NCBI RefSeq assembly: GCF_020733635.1
Contig: NZ_JAJFZL010000001.1
Location: 4,774,001 to 4,838,000, forward strand
Direction of reading: 5' to 3'
Source: Nocardia spumae
GTDB taxonomy: Bacteria > Actinomycetota > Actinomycetes > Mycobacteriales > Mycobacteriaceae
Length of the DNA: 64,000 nt
Positions 17,408 through 28,000 of the stretch are shown one piece after another. How positions within the stretch are numbered: position 1 is the stretch's first letter; the number at the start of each line of letters is the position of its first letter. Below the pieces are notes generated by a model. The model ran no database searches, was not told where the DNA came from, and was given only the letters and a program-made list of their open reading frames with translations. The position numbers were made by a program, and so were the translations under genes.

Positions 17408-18334
17408 TCACGTGAACGACGTGTCCGGCGGAGTCTCGCGAACGAAGTCGACGACAACAGCGGCGAGTTCGGCGCCCTTGTCCTCCTGCAGGAAATGCCC
17501 CGCCGAGGTGATGGTCACCGGTGAATGTCGCGCGGCGCCGGGGATTTTCGAGCGCAGCACCTTGTCGCCGCCGCGCGTGATCGGATCGGAGTCCGAGAAG
17601 GCGCACAGCAACGGCCGCTGGAAGGTCTCCAGGACGGCCCACGCGGCTCGGTTGGCGGGTGCGGCAGGATCGTCCGGACTGGTCGGAACCAGCAACGGGA
17701 ACTGGCGGGCGCCCTGTTTGTAGGTGTCGTCGGGGAAGGGTGCGTCGTAGGCGGCGATCACCTCGGGAGCGAGATCGGTCAGTGTGGCGCCGTTGACGAT
17801 CTTCCCGGCCTGGAAATCGGGGGTGTCCTGGCTGTAGCGCTGCCAGGCGAGGAACGCGTCGCCCGGATGGCGGTCACCGGTCGGCAGGAAGGTGTTCGCC
17901 GCGACCACCCGGGCGAAATGTTCGGGATGCTCACCGACCAGGCGCAGCCCGATCAACCCACCCCAGTCCTGGCAGACGAGGGTGATCGAGTCGAGCCCGA
18001 TCGCCTCGACCGCGGCCCAGGTCCAATCGACGTGCGCCTGATAGGTGTAGTCGGCACGGTCGGCCGGTTTGTCACTGCGACCGAAACCGACCAGGTCGAT
18101 CGCGATCGCCCGCAGGCCCGCCGCCACCAGCACCGGAATCATCCACCGATACAGATACGACCAGGACGGTTCGCCGTGCAACAGCAACACGACCTCCCCG
18201 TCGGGTGGGCCCTCGTCCAGGTAGTGCACCCGCAGCACCGTCCCGTCACCGGCCGGGACCTCGACGTAATGCGGTTCGAACGGAAAGTCGGGCAATCCCG
18301 CGAATCGCTCGTCGGGCGTTCTCAATATCCGCAT
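17408..18334 (-). CDS. Haloalkane dehalogenase (DhlA-like alpha/beta hydrolase)
   Basis: A 308-residue protein of haloalkane dehalogenase subfamily HLD-I. It hydrolyses carbon-halogen bonds to alcohol and halide. The HGEPSWSYLYRWMIP segment (residues 53-67) with halide-binding region, the nucleophile Asp123 followed by halide-stabilising Trp124 (VCQDWGG), and the catalytic His in TSAGHFLQED near residue 280 are all present. The ATG at 18334 matches the family start (MRILRTPDERF). It lies 23 bases downstream of the PPOX gene and is probably cotranscribed with it. An epoxide hydrolase is unlikely because of the D-W pair. Confidence 0.9.
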   Translation of the reverse strand: MRILRTPDERFAGLPDFPFEPHYVEVPAGDGTVLRVHYLDEGPPDGEVVLLLHGEPSWSYLYRWMIPVLVAAGLRAIAIDLVGFGRSDKPADRADYTYQAHVDWTWAAVEAIGLDSITLVCQDWGGLIGLRLVGEHPEHFARVVAANTFLPTGDRHPGDAFLAWQRYSQDTPDFQAGKIVNGATLTDLAPEVIAAYDAPFPDDTYKQGARQFPLLVPTSPDDPAAPANRAAWAVLETFQRPLLCAFSDSDPITRGGDKVLRSKIPGAARHSPVTITSAGHFLQEDKGAELAAVVVDFVRETPPDTSFT

Positions 18335-18357
18335 GGCCCACTCCTTTTCGTCGGGCG

Positions 18358-18798
18358 CTAGCCGTTGCTGTAGACCCGGCTCGGTTCGACGAGGATCGCC
18401 GCGCGACGCTCGGCCACCATCACCCGGTCGTACTCGTCCCAATCGTCGTGTTTACCGCCGGCCGCGGTGAACACATCGCGCAGCAGCCGGCGCAGCCCCT
18501 CGGCGTCGATCCACGGCTGCGGATCGTCGGGACCGACGATCTGAGCGTGGCCCTCCACCGTCGCCCACGCCCAGCCCTGCCGGAAGGTGGTACTCACCTG
18601 CGGCCGGGCCCGCAGATTGGCCAGCTTCACCTTGCCGTAGGTGACGAAGCCCAGGACCGGCTGGCCCGATAGCGGATGGGGCAGCAATCCGACGTTGACC
18701 AGCGTCGACTGGATGCTCTGGTCGGACCTGAGGGTAGAGACGACGGCGAGCCCGTTCTCGGCACGACCGAGTTCCACCGCCTGCTGCAATGTGGTCAT
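18358..18798 (-). CDS. PPOX class F420-dependent protein (split beta-barrel)
   Basis: A 146-residue pyridoxamine-phosphate-oxidase-like split barrel of the flavin/deazaflavin oxidoreductase group, common in Mycobacteriales with F420 as cofactor. Recognisable parts are AVVSTLRSDQSIQSTLVNVG at the N-terminus, FVTYGKVKLANLRARPQVSTTF in the middle and WAWATVEGHAQIVGP after it. The ATG at 18798 follows a GGGAG-like site in a 155-base intergenic region that has no other recognised element. It leads the operon with the dehalogenase. Confidence 0.85.
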   Translation of the reverse strand: MTTLQQAVELGRAENGLAVVSTLRSDQSIQSTLVNVGLLPHPLSGQPVLGFVTYGKVKLANLRARPQVSTTFRQGWAWATVEGHAQIVGPDDPQPWIDAEGLRRLLRDVFTAAGGKHDDWDEYDRVMVAERRAAILVEPSRVYSNG

Positions 18799-18953
18799 CA
18801 CATCTCCCGTGGTTGGCTGTCCGCCAGATCGTCGCACGCCCCATTGTGCGCGCGCCGACACGACGCGGCGGCCATTCCGCGCGGCGAGATATCGCCGCCG
18901 GCCACGCGCGTCACAGACGGACAACCATCGCGCGCGATCCACGAGAGCCCCGC

Positions 18954-20045
18954 CTACTGTGCCGTCCGGGCCGAAGGCTCGGCTGCCCGGTGCGATTCAC
19001 CCGTGCGCAGCGGCGCACCGACGTGGTGCAGGTGCGTCAGCGCCTCTCGGTAGGAGGAGAGCAGCCCGGTCTCGTGATACGGCACCCCGATCTCCGCGCA
19101 GTATGCACGGACGATCACCCGCGCATGCCGCAGATTCGGCGTCGGCATGCTCGGGAACAAATGGTGCTCGATCTGATAGTTGAGCCCGCCGAGCGCGAGA
19201 TCGGTCAACACACCACCGCGCACATTGCGAGAGGTCAGCACCTGCCGCCGCAAATAGTCCGGGCGGTCGTCGCCGGTCAAGGTCGGCATTCCCTTGTGAT
19301 TCGGGGCGAAGATGGCGCCCATGTAGAGACCGAACAGCGCTTGGTGGACAACGAGAAACGCGAGCGCCTTGTCAGCGGGCAGCACCGCGAACAGCGCGAC
19401 CAGATAGACGGCGAAGTGACCGAAGAGCAGCGCACCCTCCAACCCACGACGTTTGACCGCCCGATTCCGGAGCGCACGCACCCCCGCCACATGCAGATTC
19501 AGCCCCTCCAACATCAACAGCGGGAAGAACAGGAACGCCTGCGCCCGCCCGATCAGCCGAGGCAGACCACGACTGGCCCGCGCCTGCTTCTGTGACCACA
19601 CCAGAACATCGGGCGCGACATCGGGATCGAGTTCCTCATGATTGGGATTGGCGTGATGACGGGTGTGCTTGTCCTGCCACCACCCATACCCCAGACCGAT
19701 CCCCGCATTGCCGGCGATCCGTCCCATCACCTCGGCCGGGCGGCGAAGACGAAAGACTTGACGGTGCGCGACATCGTGCATGACCAGGGCGACCTGGGCA
19801 TTGGTTACGGCCATGAACGCGGCGATAGCCAGCGTCCACCAGGAGTCGCCGAGGAAAACGAAAGCGGCCCAAGCGGATACGAAGGCGATCCCGACGAGGG
19901 TGAGACGGACCGCGTAGTAGACGGGGCGACGGTCCATCAAGCCCGCATCGGAAATGCGGCGCAGCAGGCGGGTGTAGTCGGCGTTGGCGCTGGTGCGGCG
20001 GGATGGGCGTGGGGATGACTCTGAGGCCAAGACCGGTGTCGTCAT
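18954..20045 (-). CDS. Membrane fatty acid desaturase
   Basis: A 363-residue acyl-lipid or acyl-CoA desaturase. The three histidine boxes of the di-iron membrane desaturases are present: HDVAH (about residue 90), HTRHH (about 130) and QIEHH (about 300). The hydrophobic segments lie between them in the normal order. It resembles the DesA3/linoleoyl-CoA desaturase group, which introduces double bonds with an electron-transfer partner that is not encoded nearby. The ATG at 20045 is preceded by AGGAAG. The longer open frame upstream is Arg/Ser-rich and not coding. Confidence 0.92.
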   Translation of the reverse strand: MTTPVLASESSPRPSRRTSANADYTRLLRRISDAGLMDRRPVYYAVRLTLVGIAFVSAWAAFVFLGDSWWTLAIAAFMAVTNAQVALVMHDVAHRQVFRLRRPAEVMGRIAGNAGIGLGYGWWQDKHTRHHANPNHEELDPDVAPDVLVWSQKQARASRGLPRLIGRAQAFLFFPLLMLEGLNLHVAGVRALRNRAVKRRGLEGALLFGHFAVYLVALFAVLPADKALAFLVVHQALFGLYMGAIFAPNHKGMPTLTGDDRPDYLRRQVLTSRNVRGGVLTDLALGGLNYQIEHHLFPSMPTPNLRHARVIVRAYCAEIGVPYHETGLLSSYREALTHLHHVGAPLRTGESHRAAEPSARTAQ

Positions 20046-20851
20046 ACTTCTTCCTGGAAGCTGGGGGCGGATGGCACATCCACTCGTCTCAATGCCGACA
20101 GGTCGGTGCCGATCGGAGTTCCGGCGGGCATTGCTCGATGCGGTGAGCAGAGGTGACGATGTCGATACACCGAAGCTATCGGCGCAACTCTCACTCCGCG
20201 TCACCCTCCGGTAGGGGGTGGACCGGACCGGAGGGTGAGATGGGGCGGGACGAACCGGACGATGAACCACAGCACGTGGGATAGTTTGCGCAGCTTACTA
20301 TTTCGAACACACCCCTCCCCGCGCTAGGACCGCACACTGCGTAAGGGCTTCAGGTCCGAGAAGCTTCGGGAGGGAGATGTAGTAGTCGAGCACGACCCGA
20401 ACCTTCCGCCCGGCGCGGGCGTGAGCTCGACCGGAGGCTTTGCCTATCGGCAGCGGCGGTGGCGGTGGCGGTGGCGGCGACCGGATGTTCCGCCATGGCG
20501 CAACCTATCGCTGGGCACGAAGAACTTCTTCACGCCGCCGCTGTGCTCGAAACCTCGCCCGTTCGAGACCTGCGAACGAGGCGGAGTGACCTGGTCGTGG
20601 ACCACGTGATGTCGCCTCCCATTGCCGAGCAGCGGTCCAACCTGATCGAATACCTGCGCGAACCAGGGTCCGGCCCGGATCCTCGACGAGCCGCTCGCCT
20701 GACCCACACAAGTACGAAAGCCAAGGCGGCCCGAGCGCATTCGCACTGGCAGATCTGATTCGCCGAACGAGTCGACAGCCGTCGGAAGACATGCGGCGGC
20801 CGGCGCGAGCGCTCATCATCGTCAATTGGCTCGTCTGCGGTACGGACAGGA
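20046..20851. other. 806-base stretch without a supported gene
   Basis: Lies between the desaturase and the DUF3048 lipoprotein, both on the minus strand. It includes an AT-richer patch near 20,270-20,310 and a GCGGTG tandem near 20,455-20,475. A plus-strand frame at 20,459-20,758 looks faintly like a short lipoprotein but has no plausible start or ribosome-binding site. I cannot support a gene here. Confidence 0.5.
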
Positions 20852-21850
20852 TCACCAGAGCTGCTCTGGAACCAGAACTGTCCAGACCTGCCCCGGCGCG
20901 AAGGGAATGACCGTTCCGGTGGGGGTTGTATAGGTTGTGCCCGCCTCCGGGGAGGGCCGGGACCACCCGGCCGGGAACTCTCGACCGTCGCGAAGTACGA
21001 GTGCCTGACCGCTACCGGTCGTCTGCGCCCGGGGTGAGACGCTGCCCGCGACATCGCTGATAGCCGAGTTCTGCACCGGCACACTCTGCAGTACGACCGT
21101 GCTCGCCATGAGCTGCCCGGTATCGGCATCGGTGTAGGCAGCGCCGTCCATGGACACGAGCCACCGCTGGTCGCTGGGTGACCAGTCGAAACCGATCACC
21201 GCGCCCGGATACCGCGCTTCCTCATGTTGCGCGGGCCGGCCACCGGCAGGCGCCGGACCGAACTGCAGTTGCGAGGCCGACGGCCAGCCGCCGCCTACGG
21301 GTAGTTGATCGGGGCGGACGAACAGGTTGTGCGGAGCGTCGCGACTGTAGTCGCGGAAGTACGCCGAGGGTTGCTGATCGGCCGAGGCGTTCTGGAGCGA
21401 GGAGCCCTCGATGGCGGGAACCAGCTCGGGTGCGGAACCAGAGGATGCCAACGTCGGGTTACCGAACTGATCCAGCAGCGTCAGATCCGTTTCCCGCGCG
21501 CTTCGGACAGGTCCGACCACAGGGGGTTTGTCGGTCGAGAAAACCGCGGCCAACCGGCTCAAACCACCCTCGACCGGCTCGACGTAAACCACATCGGCGG
21601 CTCCGAGCCCCACCGGTGGCCGTGCCTGCGGACTGTTGTCCACCTTCACGACCAACACGGGAACCCCTACCCGGGAGGGTATGTCCGAGCCGCCTACCGG
21701 GGAGGATGTGCCCGAGCCCGGCACCCGGGAGGATGTGCCCGAGCCGGGAGCAGCGTGCTCGGGCCGGGTGCCGCTGACACACCCGATTACAGCGCACATT
21801 CCCAGTGCCGTCAGGAACGCCGCAATCCACATCCACCGTCGCTGTTGCAT
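20852..21850 (-). CDS. DUF3048 (YerB-like) lipoprotein
   Basis: A 332-residue exported lipoprotein. The N-terminus has a signal peptide with lipobox VIGC (Cys24) followed by a Gly/Ser/Pro linker of three near-identical nine-residue units. The DUF3048 domain covers residues 60-330, with VVKVDNSPQARPPVGLGAADVVYVEPVEGGLSRL and GPVRSARETD as family signatures. DUF3048 proteins resemble Bacillus YerB and have no firm function; a role at the cell envelope is likely. It is divergent from dapA. Confidence 0.88.
   Translation of the reverse strand: MQQRRWMWIAAFLTALGMCAVIGCVSGTRPEHAAPGSGTSSRVPGSGTSSPVGGSDIPSRVGVPVLVVKVDNSPQARPPVGLGAADVVYVEPVEGGLSRLAAVFSTDKPPVVGPVRSARETDLTLLDQFGNPTLASSGSAPELVPAIEGSSLQNASADQQPSAYFRDYSRDAPHNLFVRPDQLPVGGGWPSASQLQFGPAPAGGRPAQHEEARYPGAVIGFDWSPSDQRWLVSMDGAAYTDADTGQLMASTVVLQSVPVQNSAISDVAGSVSPRAQTTGSGQALVLRDGREFPAGWSRPSPEAGTTYTTPTGTVIPFAPGQVWTVLVPEQLW
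21670..21750. repeat. Three tandem 27-base repeats in the lipoprotein linker
   Basis: Units at 21670, 21697 and 21724 share the core GGAGGATGTGCCCGAGCC with a few substitutions in the first unit. Each encodes a nine-residue PGSGTSSxV-type unit on the minus strand, so the copy number can vary without breaking the frame. Confidence 0.7.
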
Positions 21851-21931
21851 AAAGCAAACCTCTAGCTACCAACTTACGCCGCGCTCGACCAGGGCAGGAG
21901 TGAGGTGCTCGCCGGAGGTAGTCTCACGATC

Positions 21932-22822
21932 ATGGTGGACACCCCCTTCGGTCGAGTCATCACGGCGATGGTGACCCCCATGCACGCCGACGGTTCGATC
22001 GATTACGACGGCCTGCAGAACCTCGCCGTGTATCTCGCCGACCACGGCCATGACGGATTGCTGGTCAACGGGACCACGGGCGAGTCCGCCACCACCACCG
22101 ACGAGGAGGACTACGCCTGCGTGCGGGCGGTAGTCGAGGCCGTGGGCGACCGCGTCCAGGTGATGGCCGGCTGCGGCACCAACGACACCGAGCACTCCAC
22201 CCGCGCGGCCCGCGAGATGGTCGCCTGCGGCGCAGACGCTCTGCTCGTTGTCACGCCGTACTACAACAAGCCGCCGCAGGACTGCATCCTGGAACACTTC
22301 CGCCTGGTCGCCGAGGCAGGCGTCGGCGTGCCCGTCATGCTGTACGACATCCCGGGCCGGACCGGGACGGCGCTGAGCACCGACACCATTCGCCGCGCGG
22401 CCGACATTCCCGCCGTGCGCGCCGTCAAGGACGCCAAGGGTGATTTCTTCGAGGCCAGCCGGCTCATGTCGCAGACCGACCTGCTCTGGTATTCCGGCGA
22501 CGACGTCGTCAACCTGCCGCACCTCGCTCAAGGCGCGACCGGCGTCGTGTCGGTGGTCGGTCACGTCGCGGGCGATCACTACGCGGAGATGATCGCCGCC
22601 GTCGACCGCGGCGACCTGCCTTCCGCACGCGAGATCCACCGGCGCCTCATCCCCGCCGTCGATGCGATCATGCACGTCTCACAAGGCGCCATTCAGGCCA
22701 AAGCCGCGATGAAAATGCTCGGCGTCATCTCCTCCGACGCGCTGCGGATGCCCTACCGGCAGGGCCCGCCGGAGCATCAGCAACGTCTGCGTGCCGGACT
22801 CGAGGAGTCAGGGTTGTTGTAG
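21932..22822 (+). CDS. dapA: 4-hydroxy-tetrahydrodipicolinate synthase
   Basis: A 296-residue class I aldolase that condenses pyruvate with aspartate semialdehyde in the lysine/diaminopimelate pathway. It has the GTTGES motif (residues 47-52), Tyr138 in YDIPGRTG and the Schiff-base Lys166 in AVKDAKGD. Length and motif order match DapA. The ATG at 21932 is the best start; an in-frame GTG at 21905 adds nine residues. It is not next to dapB, so it may be an additional copy or a related aldolase, though all active-site residues are conserved. Confidence 0.92.
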   Translation: MVDTPFGRVITAMVTPMHADGSIDYDGLQNLAVYLADHGHDGLLVNGTTGESATTTDEEDYACVRAVVEAVGDRVQVMAGCGTNDTEHSTRAAREMVACGADALLVVTPYYNKPPQDCILEHFRLVAEAGVGVPVMLYDIPGRTGTALSTDTIRRAADIPAVRAVKDAKGDFFEASRLMSQTDLLWYSGDDVVNLPHLAQGATGVVSVVGHVAGDHYAEMIAAVDRGDLPSAREIHRRLIPAVDAIMHVSQGAIQAKAAMKMLGVISSDALRMPYRQGPPEHQQRLRAGLEESGLL

Positions 22823-22951
22823 ATCGGCACGTGAACTTCACCTGCGGCAGCCCCATCGCCCGCCCGAGGGCCGGCTGGAACGTGTGTTGGGCACCAACAC
22901 AACCTACGTCCCCGCACTCCGATCGCATCCACTCCGTGCGAGTATGGCGTT

Positions 22952-23410
22952 GTGCCTGTAGCCAGCCCCTCTCACACGCAGAATCGCCTGTTCACCGTCG
23001 GCTACGAAGGCCGACGAGCGGACGAGCTCGTGGCGATTCTGGCCGAAGCCGGCGTCGCTACCGTCGTGGACATACGACTCACCCCGATCTCACGCAAGCC
23101 GGGGTTGTCGAAGACCAAGTTGTCGGCAGCCCTGGCCGAGGCCGGCATTCGCTACGTGCATCTCAAGGAGCTCGGTAATCCCAGGGACAATCGCGACGGT
23201 TTCCGCGTCGGCGAGGCCGATTCGCGCGACCGGTACGCGCATGTGCTCGACAGCCCGGAGGGAGCGGATGCGCTGCACTCGGTCAGGGCGCTCATGGCGC
23301 AGGGCCCGGTTGCACTGCTCTGCTTCGAGCACGACCACACCACATGCCACCGTCAAATGGTCGCCGATGCTGTGCAGGATGCCGCTATCACTGGAGTAAT
23401 TCAGCTGTGA
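22952..23410 (+). CDS. DUF488 family protein
   Basis: A 152-residue protein with the DUF488 signature FTVGYEGRRADELVAILAEAGVATVVDIRLTPISRKPG at the N-terminus and the LLCFEHDHTTCHRQ motif (Cys, His, Cys, His) near residue 125. The family has no settled function; the conserved Cys/His residues could bind a metal or be catalytic. It starts with GTG at 22952 and ends 9 bases before the stop of the convergent gene at 23420. It marks the beginning of the accessory region. Confidence 0.88.
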   Translation: MPVASPSHTQNRLFTVGYEGRRADELVAILAEAGVATVVDIRLTPISRKPGLSKTKLSAALAEAGIRYVHLKELGNPRDNRDGFRVGEADSRDRYAHVLDSPEGADALHSVRALMAQGPVALLCFEHDHTTCHRQMVADAVQDAAITGVIQL

Positions 23411-23419
23411 CACAACGAC

Positions 23420-24262
23420 TTACAGCATGGCCAGCTGGTCGGGCTCGGCACTGGAACTCACCTTCGGGTACCACGCACCCAGCACTTCGAACGACCTCCG
23501 GTGCAGCGCCTGGTTTCCAATGAAGAAGTAGAGGTCCCGCTCAGGAGCACAAATCTCCCGCTCCCATTTCTCTCGCAACCTCTGCTGAGCTCCGGCAACT
23601 CCATACATCTGTTGCCATTTCCGTCCCGCCTGACCGATCTCCCAGTCCAGGCACTGCTGCACATGACCGCGACATTCAATATCGGTGCAGTGATAGCGGT
23701 AGCTGACCCGATACGGCATCGGCTCGAGCACCGGCGGCGCATCGTCGAACAAACTCGGCGCAGCCGCCGCTTGCGCCTTCCTCCGTTGCTGCGGTGTCCA
23801 ACCGTTTCCACGCTCGACCCGCACAGCGTCGACGATCGGCTTGATCATGCCCAGCGACGGCGCGGGTACGGCCATCGCTCCTTTCGGATTCGCCCGAATC
23901 AACTCGCACGTCGACGTCGCCCCGATCAGAGGCCCGATCAGTGTCCGCCGCCGCGTCCACCGCCCGCGATTCGTATCGACGTGCCCGACGACCTGCAGTG
24001 ACTGCTGATCCGGTTGATACGACTCGATTCGTGGATCGTGCCCGCGACGGCTGCGAACATCGACCTCCACGATGTCGTACTTGCCGAATACAAACTCCTG
24101 CCCCATCCCACGGAACCTCATGGGGTACAGCCGTATCCACGTCGGCGGCAGACGATCGATACGAACACCCGCGACACAAACAGTCTCGCCATACCGTTCC
24201 GACGGAGCGGGATAGGCCTTCACGGTGATCAGAATCCGAGCACGTTCACTTCCTGGCAGCAT
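23420..24262 (-). CDS. Conserved hypothetical protein
   Basis: A 280-residue soluble protein I cannot name. The N-terminal half (ILITVKAYPAPSERYGETVCVAGVRIDR, then IRLYPMRFR) looks like a beta-rich domain that often appears in proteins beside DUF488. The C-terminal half contains YRYHCTDIECRGHVQQCLDWEIGQ, with several Cys/His residues, and a WEREICAPERDLYFFIGNQALHRRSFEVLGAWYP ending. The pattern suggests nucleic-acid handling, but this is a guess. The ATG at 24262 starts the conserved-looking part and is preceded by GGGGG. Its stop faces that of the DUF488 gene. Confidence 0.75.
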   Translation of the reverse strand: MLPGSERARILITVKAYPAPSERYGETVCVAGVRIDRLPPTWIRLYPMRFRGMGQEFVFGKYDIVEVDVRSRRGHDPRIESYQPDQQSLQVVGHVDTNRGRWTRRRTLIGPLIGATSTCELIRANPKGAMAVPAPSLGMIKPIVDAVRVERGNGWTPQQRRKAQAAAAPSLFDDAPPVLEPMPYRVSYRYHCTDIECRGHVQQCLDWEIGQAGRKWQQMYGVAGAQQRLREKWEREICAPERDLYFFIGNQALHRRSFEVLGAWYPKVSSSAEPDQLAML

Positions 24263-24294
24263 CGAAAACCCCCTAATGACACCAGGATTCAAGT

Positions 24295-24720
24295 ATGCAC
24301 GCACGCTGGATCGATGGTGGGTACTCGATCGAACTCTGCAGTTGTTCGGGCGAGCGGACCTGTGACAAGCACGCGCGGATCCGCGCACTCCACGTCCGCC
24401 CACTGAACAACTCGGCGGATCGGATCGCGCCTCATCGGTCGAGCGGCCCGCGCAACCGGCGCCGGATCGTTCATCGCGCCGCCGGAGCGGACGCCACTGA
24501 CCGATCGGTGTGGTCCGGCACCGACGTCCTGCCGGTCACTTACTACACCGCAGGTCCCACCGAAGACGACTTTGGATACTGCTTCATCACGTGGCTGCCC
24601 TACAAGGGCGCCAAGTCCTCGGAGGCGACCGATATGGAGTCGTATTCGGGGCCGTCCTACGTCCGCCTGTCCGACGGTGACGTAATCAAGGTCGAAGGGT
24701 GCAACTGGACCCTCGAATAG
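24295..24720 (+). CDS. Hypothetical protein
   Basis: A frame of 141 residues of unknown family. The first 70 residues are Arg/His/Ser-rich and may not be coding; the C-terminal part (LPVTYYTAGPTEDDFGYCFITW and the end RLSDGDVIKVEGCNWTLE) reads like a compact beta-domain with two Cys. It may be a small secreted-type domain whose N-terminus was lost, or a start further inside. It is divergent from the preceding gene. The following 300 bases (24721-25021) hold no recognised gene. Confidence 0.4.
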   Translation: MHARWIDGGYSIELCSCSGERTCDKHARIRALHVRPLNNSADRIAPHRSSGPRNRRRIVHRAAGADATDRSVWSGTDVLPVTYYTAGPTEDDFGYCFITWLPYKGAKSSEATDMESYSGPSYVRLSDGDVIKVEGCNWTLE

Positions 24721-25021
24721 CGCGACCGGGCGATGCCGGGACGAGCAGCACGGCCCCGGCATCGAGCAGGCGACCGCGAAACATATTCGCCCGCGCCGGC
24801 GATCCACCAGTGCGACTACCCGCGTCGGAGATTCCGACCGGCCGGATACCGCCGTCCGGAGTTTCCCGGCGATGTGCAGGCGCTAATGTGGCGCCACAGG
24901 CGAGAACGGACCGGCGGCACTTCGTCCGGTCGGTAGGCATTCGGCAGCCGTGGGCGTCGCGAACCTACCGCCGTGGTGGGGGTCGGTGGCTGGTCGACGA
25001 CGAGAACAGGACTGCGCGCGT

Positions 25022-28000
25022 ATGGAGAAGAGTCGGTGGACGACGGTCACCGAGTCGAGCTTCGAGCACGAGCGCCGGGGGCTGGAAGCGATCCGGACGC
25101 GGTTGCCGGACGTCGATCCGTGGCTCGCGTGGTCGAATTTCACCTTTACCGCAACGACCGGGCATATCCGCGAGGTCGACCTGCTGGTCGTCGCGCCGAA
25201 CGGTGTGCATCTGATCGAGTTGAAGGATTGGAGCGGCCGGCTGCACGGCCGCAACGGTGACTGGGTGCAGGAACTCCAGCGCGGCGGAACCCGATATCAC
25301 CGCAGCCCGCTGCATCTGGCCAATCAGAAGAGCAAGGAGCTCGCCGGGCTGCTCGCGTCCCACGGAGTGCGGGTCTTCGTCGGCAACGCCGTCTGTCTCA
25401 CCAACCCGAACCTGCGGTTCGAACTGCCGGAGGGCGATCGCGCCAACACGCACACGGTGCGCGAGCTGATCGACCGGCTCGGGAGCCCGGTGCGCGACGC
25501 CCGGCACCGCATCGACATGCAGCGCTCGAGGGCGATCAAAAATGCGCTGGAACAGATCGGGATCCGGCGCAGCGACGCCGAATTCACAGTCGGCCCTTAC
25601 CGTTTGGAACGCAAACCGTTCGATGCGGGCGCCACCTGGCAGGACTATCTGGCCACCCACACCGAGCTGCGCGAGCCCGCGCGGGTGCGCATCTACTTGC
25701 GCGAGCGCGGCGCCGATGAAGCACAGCGCCGTTCGGTCGACGATGCCGCACGCCGGGAAGCGTCGGTGCTGCGCCGCTTCACCCACCCCGGTGTGGTGCG
25801 CCTGGAACTGTTCGACCCGTCCGGCCATTCCGCCGGTCCGGCCCTGATATTCCGGTACCACCCCGAGACCCTGCATCTGGACGAGTACCTGCTGCGCTTC
25901 GGCCACCTGCTCGATCTGTCCGATCGCATCGAACTGGTCCGCCAGCTCGCGGAAACTCTGCGGTCCGCGCACGGTGCCCGCCTATTCCATCGCGCGCTGG
26001 CCGCACGGTCCATTCATGTCCTGCCGCGTCCGGGCAGCGGCGACGCGAAACGGTGGGGCAATCCACGACTCCAGATTTCGGACTGGCAGACCGCAACCCA
26101 GGGCTCCCAGGGCACGGGCGCCACCATGACCAGACATGCCCCGACAGCGCTGTCGGCGCAGCATCTGGGTTCGGCCGCCGATGTGTACCTGGCTCCCGAG
26201 TTGCAGGCCGTCGCACCCGATCCGATCGCGATGGATGTCTACGGGCTCGGCATGCTGACCTATCTGCTGGTGACCGGCAAGCCGCCGGCGGGCAGTCAGG
26301 CGGAGCTGCTGGCCCAGTTCGAGGCCGGTAAGGATCTGCGGCCCAGTGCCCTGGTCGACAACCTGGTGCCGGATATCGATCTGCTCGTCGCGACCGCGAC
26401 GGCGTATCACCCGGGCAATCGGGTGTCGTCGATGAACGAATTCCTGGATTTCCTCGAAGTCGTCGAGAATGCGCTCACCGCACCGGAAGAGCCGGACACC
26501 GAGCCGGACAAGGACCCCCTGGAAGCCGTTCCGGGCGATGTTCTCGGCGGCCGGTGGCTGGTGCGCCGCCGTCTCGGCACCGGTTCCACGAGCCGCGCGC
26601 TGCTGGTGCGCGACCTACAGGCCGAGGACAAACAACGCGGCGCCAAAGCCTATGTGGTGCTGAAGATCGCGCTGTCGCCCGACCGCACGGAGACCCTCGA
26701 GCGCGAAGCCGCCGTCCTGCGCGGCATCCGCCGCCATTCCGGCGTGATCAATCTCGTCGATCCGGGCGTGATCACGCTCGCCGGCCGCACCGCCCTGGTA
26801 CTCGAATATGTCGGCGACGAACAGGGTCTCGACAACAATACGAGCCGGCGCACCGAGGAGACGGTGGCCCGCGAGCTCCGCGACAACGGCCGGCTCCAGC
26901 TCGGCCGCCTGGAAACCTACAGCGATTACCTGTTCGGCGCCGTCGATTTCCTCGAGGGCGAGGGCGTCTGGCATCGCGACATCAAACCGGACAATATCGC
27001 GATCCGGGTGCGCCCCAACCGAACCCGCGAACTGGTCCTCATCGACTTCTCCCTGGCCGGCTATCCCGCCAAGCACGCCGACGCGGGCACCGACGGCTAC
27101 CTGGACCCGTTCATCGGCACCCTGCTGCGTTCGTCCTACGACGCACACGCCGAGCGGTACGCGCTCGCGGTGACCCTGCATGAGATGGCATCGGGCGAAC
27201 TGCCGCGCTGGGGCGACGGCAGTGTGCTGGCGCGGCAACTGGACGCCAAGGAGTTCCCGTATCCGCGGGTGGCGGCCGAGGCATTCGACGCGGCGGTGCG
27301 CGAGGACCTGGTGGCGTTCTTCCGCAAGGCCCTGCATCGCGATGTGGCGCAACGGTTCCCGGAGCTGAAACCGATGCGCGACGCCTGGCGCAAGATCTTC
27401 CTCGACATGTCCCGCTCGGTGCCGTCGCGTCCGCTCAGCGACCACCCGGTGCTCGACGATGTCGACGACACCACCCCGGAGCAGCAGCGGTTGCTGATCG
27501 CCGAGCAGGCGACCCGCGACACGCACCTGTCCCAGGCCGGTCTGACCGCCGCATCCGAACAGTTCCTCTACGGTCTGGGCGTCACCACGGTCGGTGAACT
27601 GCTGGACTACGGCCGCACCCGCCTGATCAACGCCCCTGGCCTCGGTGTGCGCGCCCGGCGCGAAATTCAGGAACGGGTGAAGGAGTGGGCCAAGCGCCTC
27701 GGCAAACAGGAGCCGGCGCCGCTCACACCGGAGGCCCGTAAGGAAGCGAAAGCGGAAATCAGTGCCGCCCAAGCGGAGTCGACCGCCGGGCTGATGCGCA
27801 CCCTGAGCCTGGACACACTCGCCGCGCGGTTCGTTCCGGAGCGCAACAACAACGGCTCGAACTCCAGCAAGGTCGACGCGGTGGCGCGCCTGCTCCGCAT
27901 TCCGGGTTCCGGCGATCTGCCGGAGCTGGACATGTGGCCCACCCAGACCGCGGTGGCGCAGACCCTGGGCCTCACCGGCGGCCGGGTCGCACAACTGCTG

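Noticed and set aside
20450..20480. Simple repeat GCGGTG as a possible CRISPR or minisatellite
   Set aside because: Only a few short units without spacers; ordinary GC-rich low-complexity sequence.
20459..20758. Plus-strand frame resembling a lipoprotein (VAVAATGCSA at its start)
   Set aside because: The signal would be too short, the start is within a GCGGTG tandem, and no ribosome-binding site is present.
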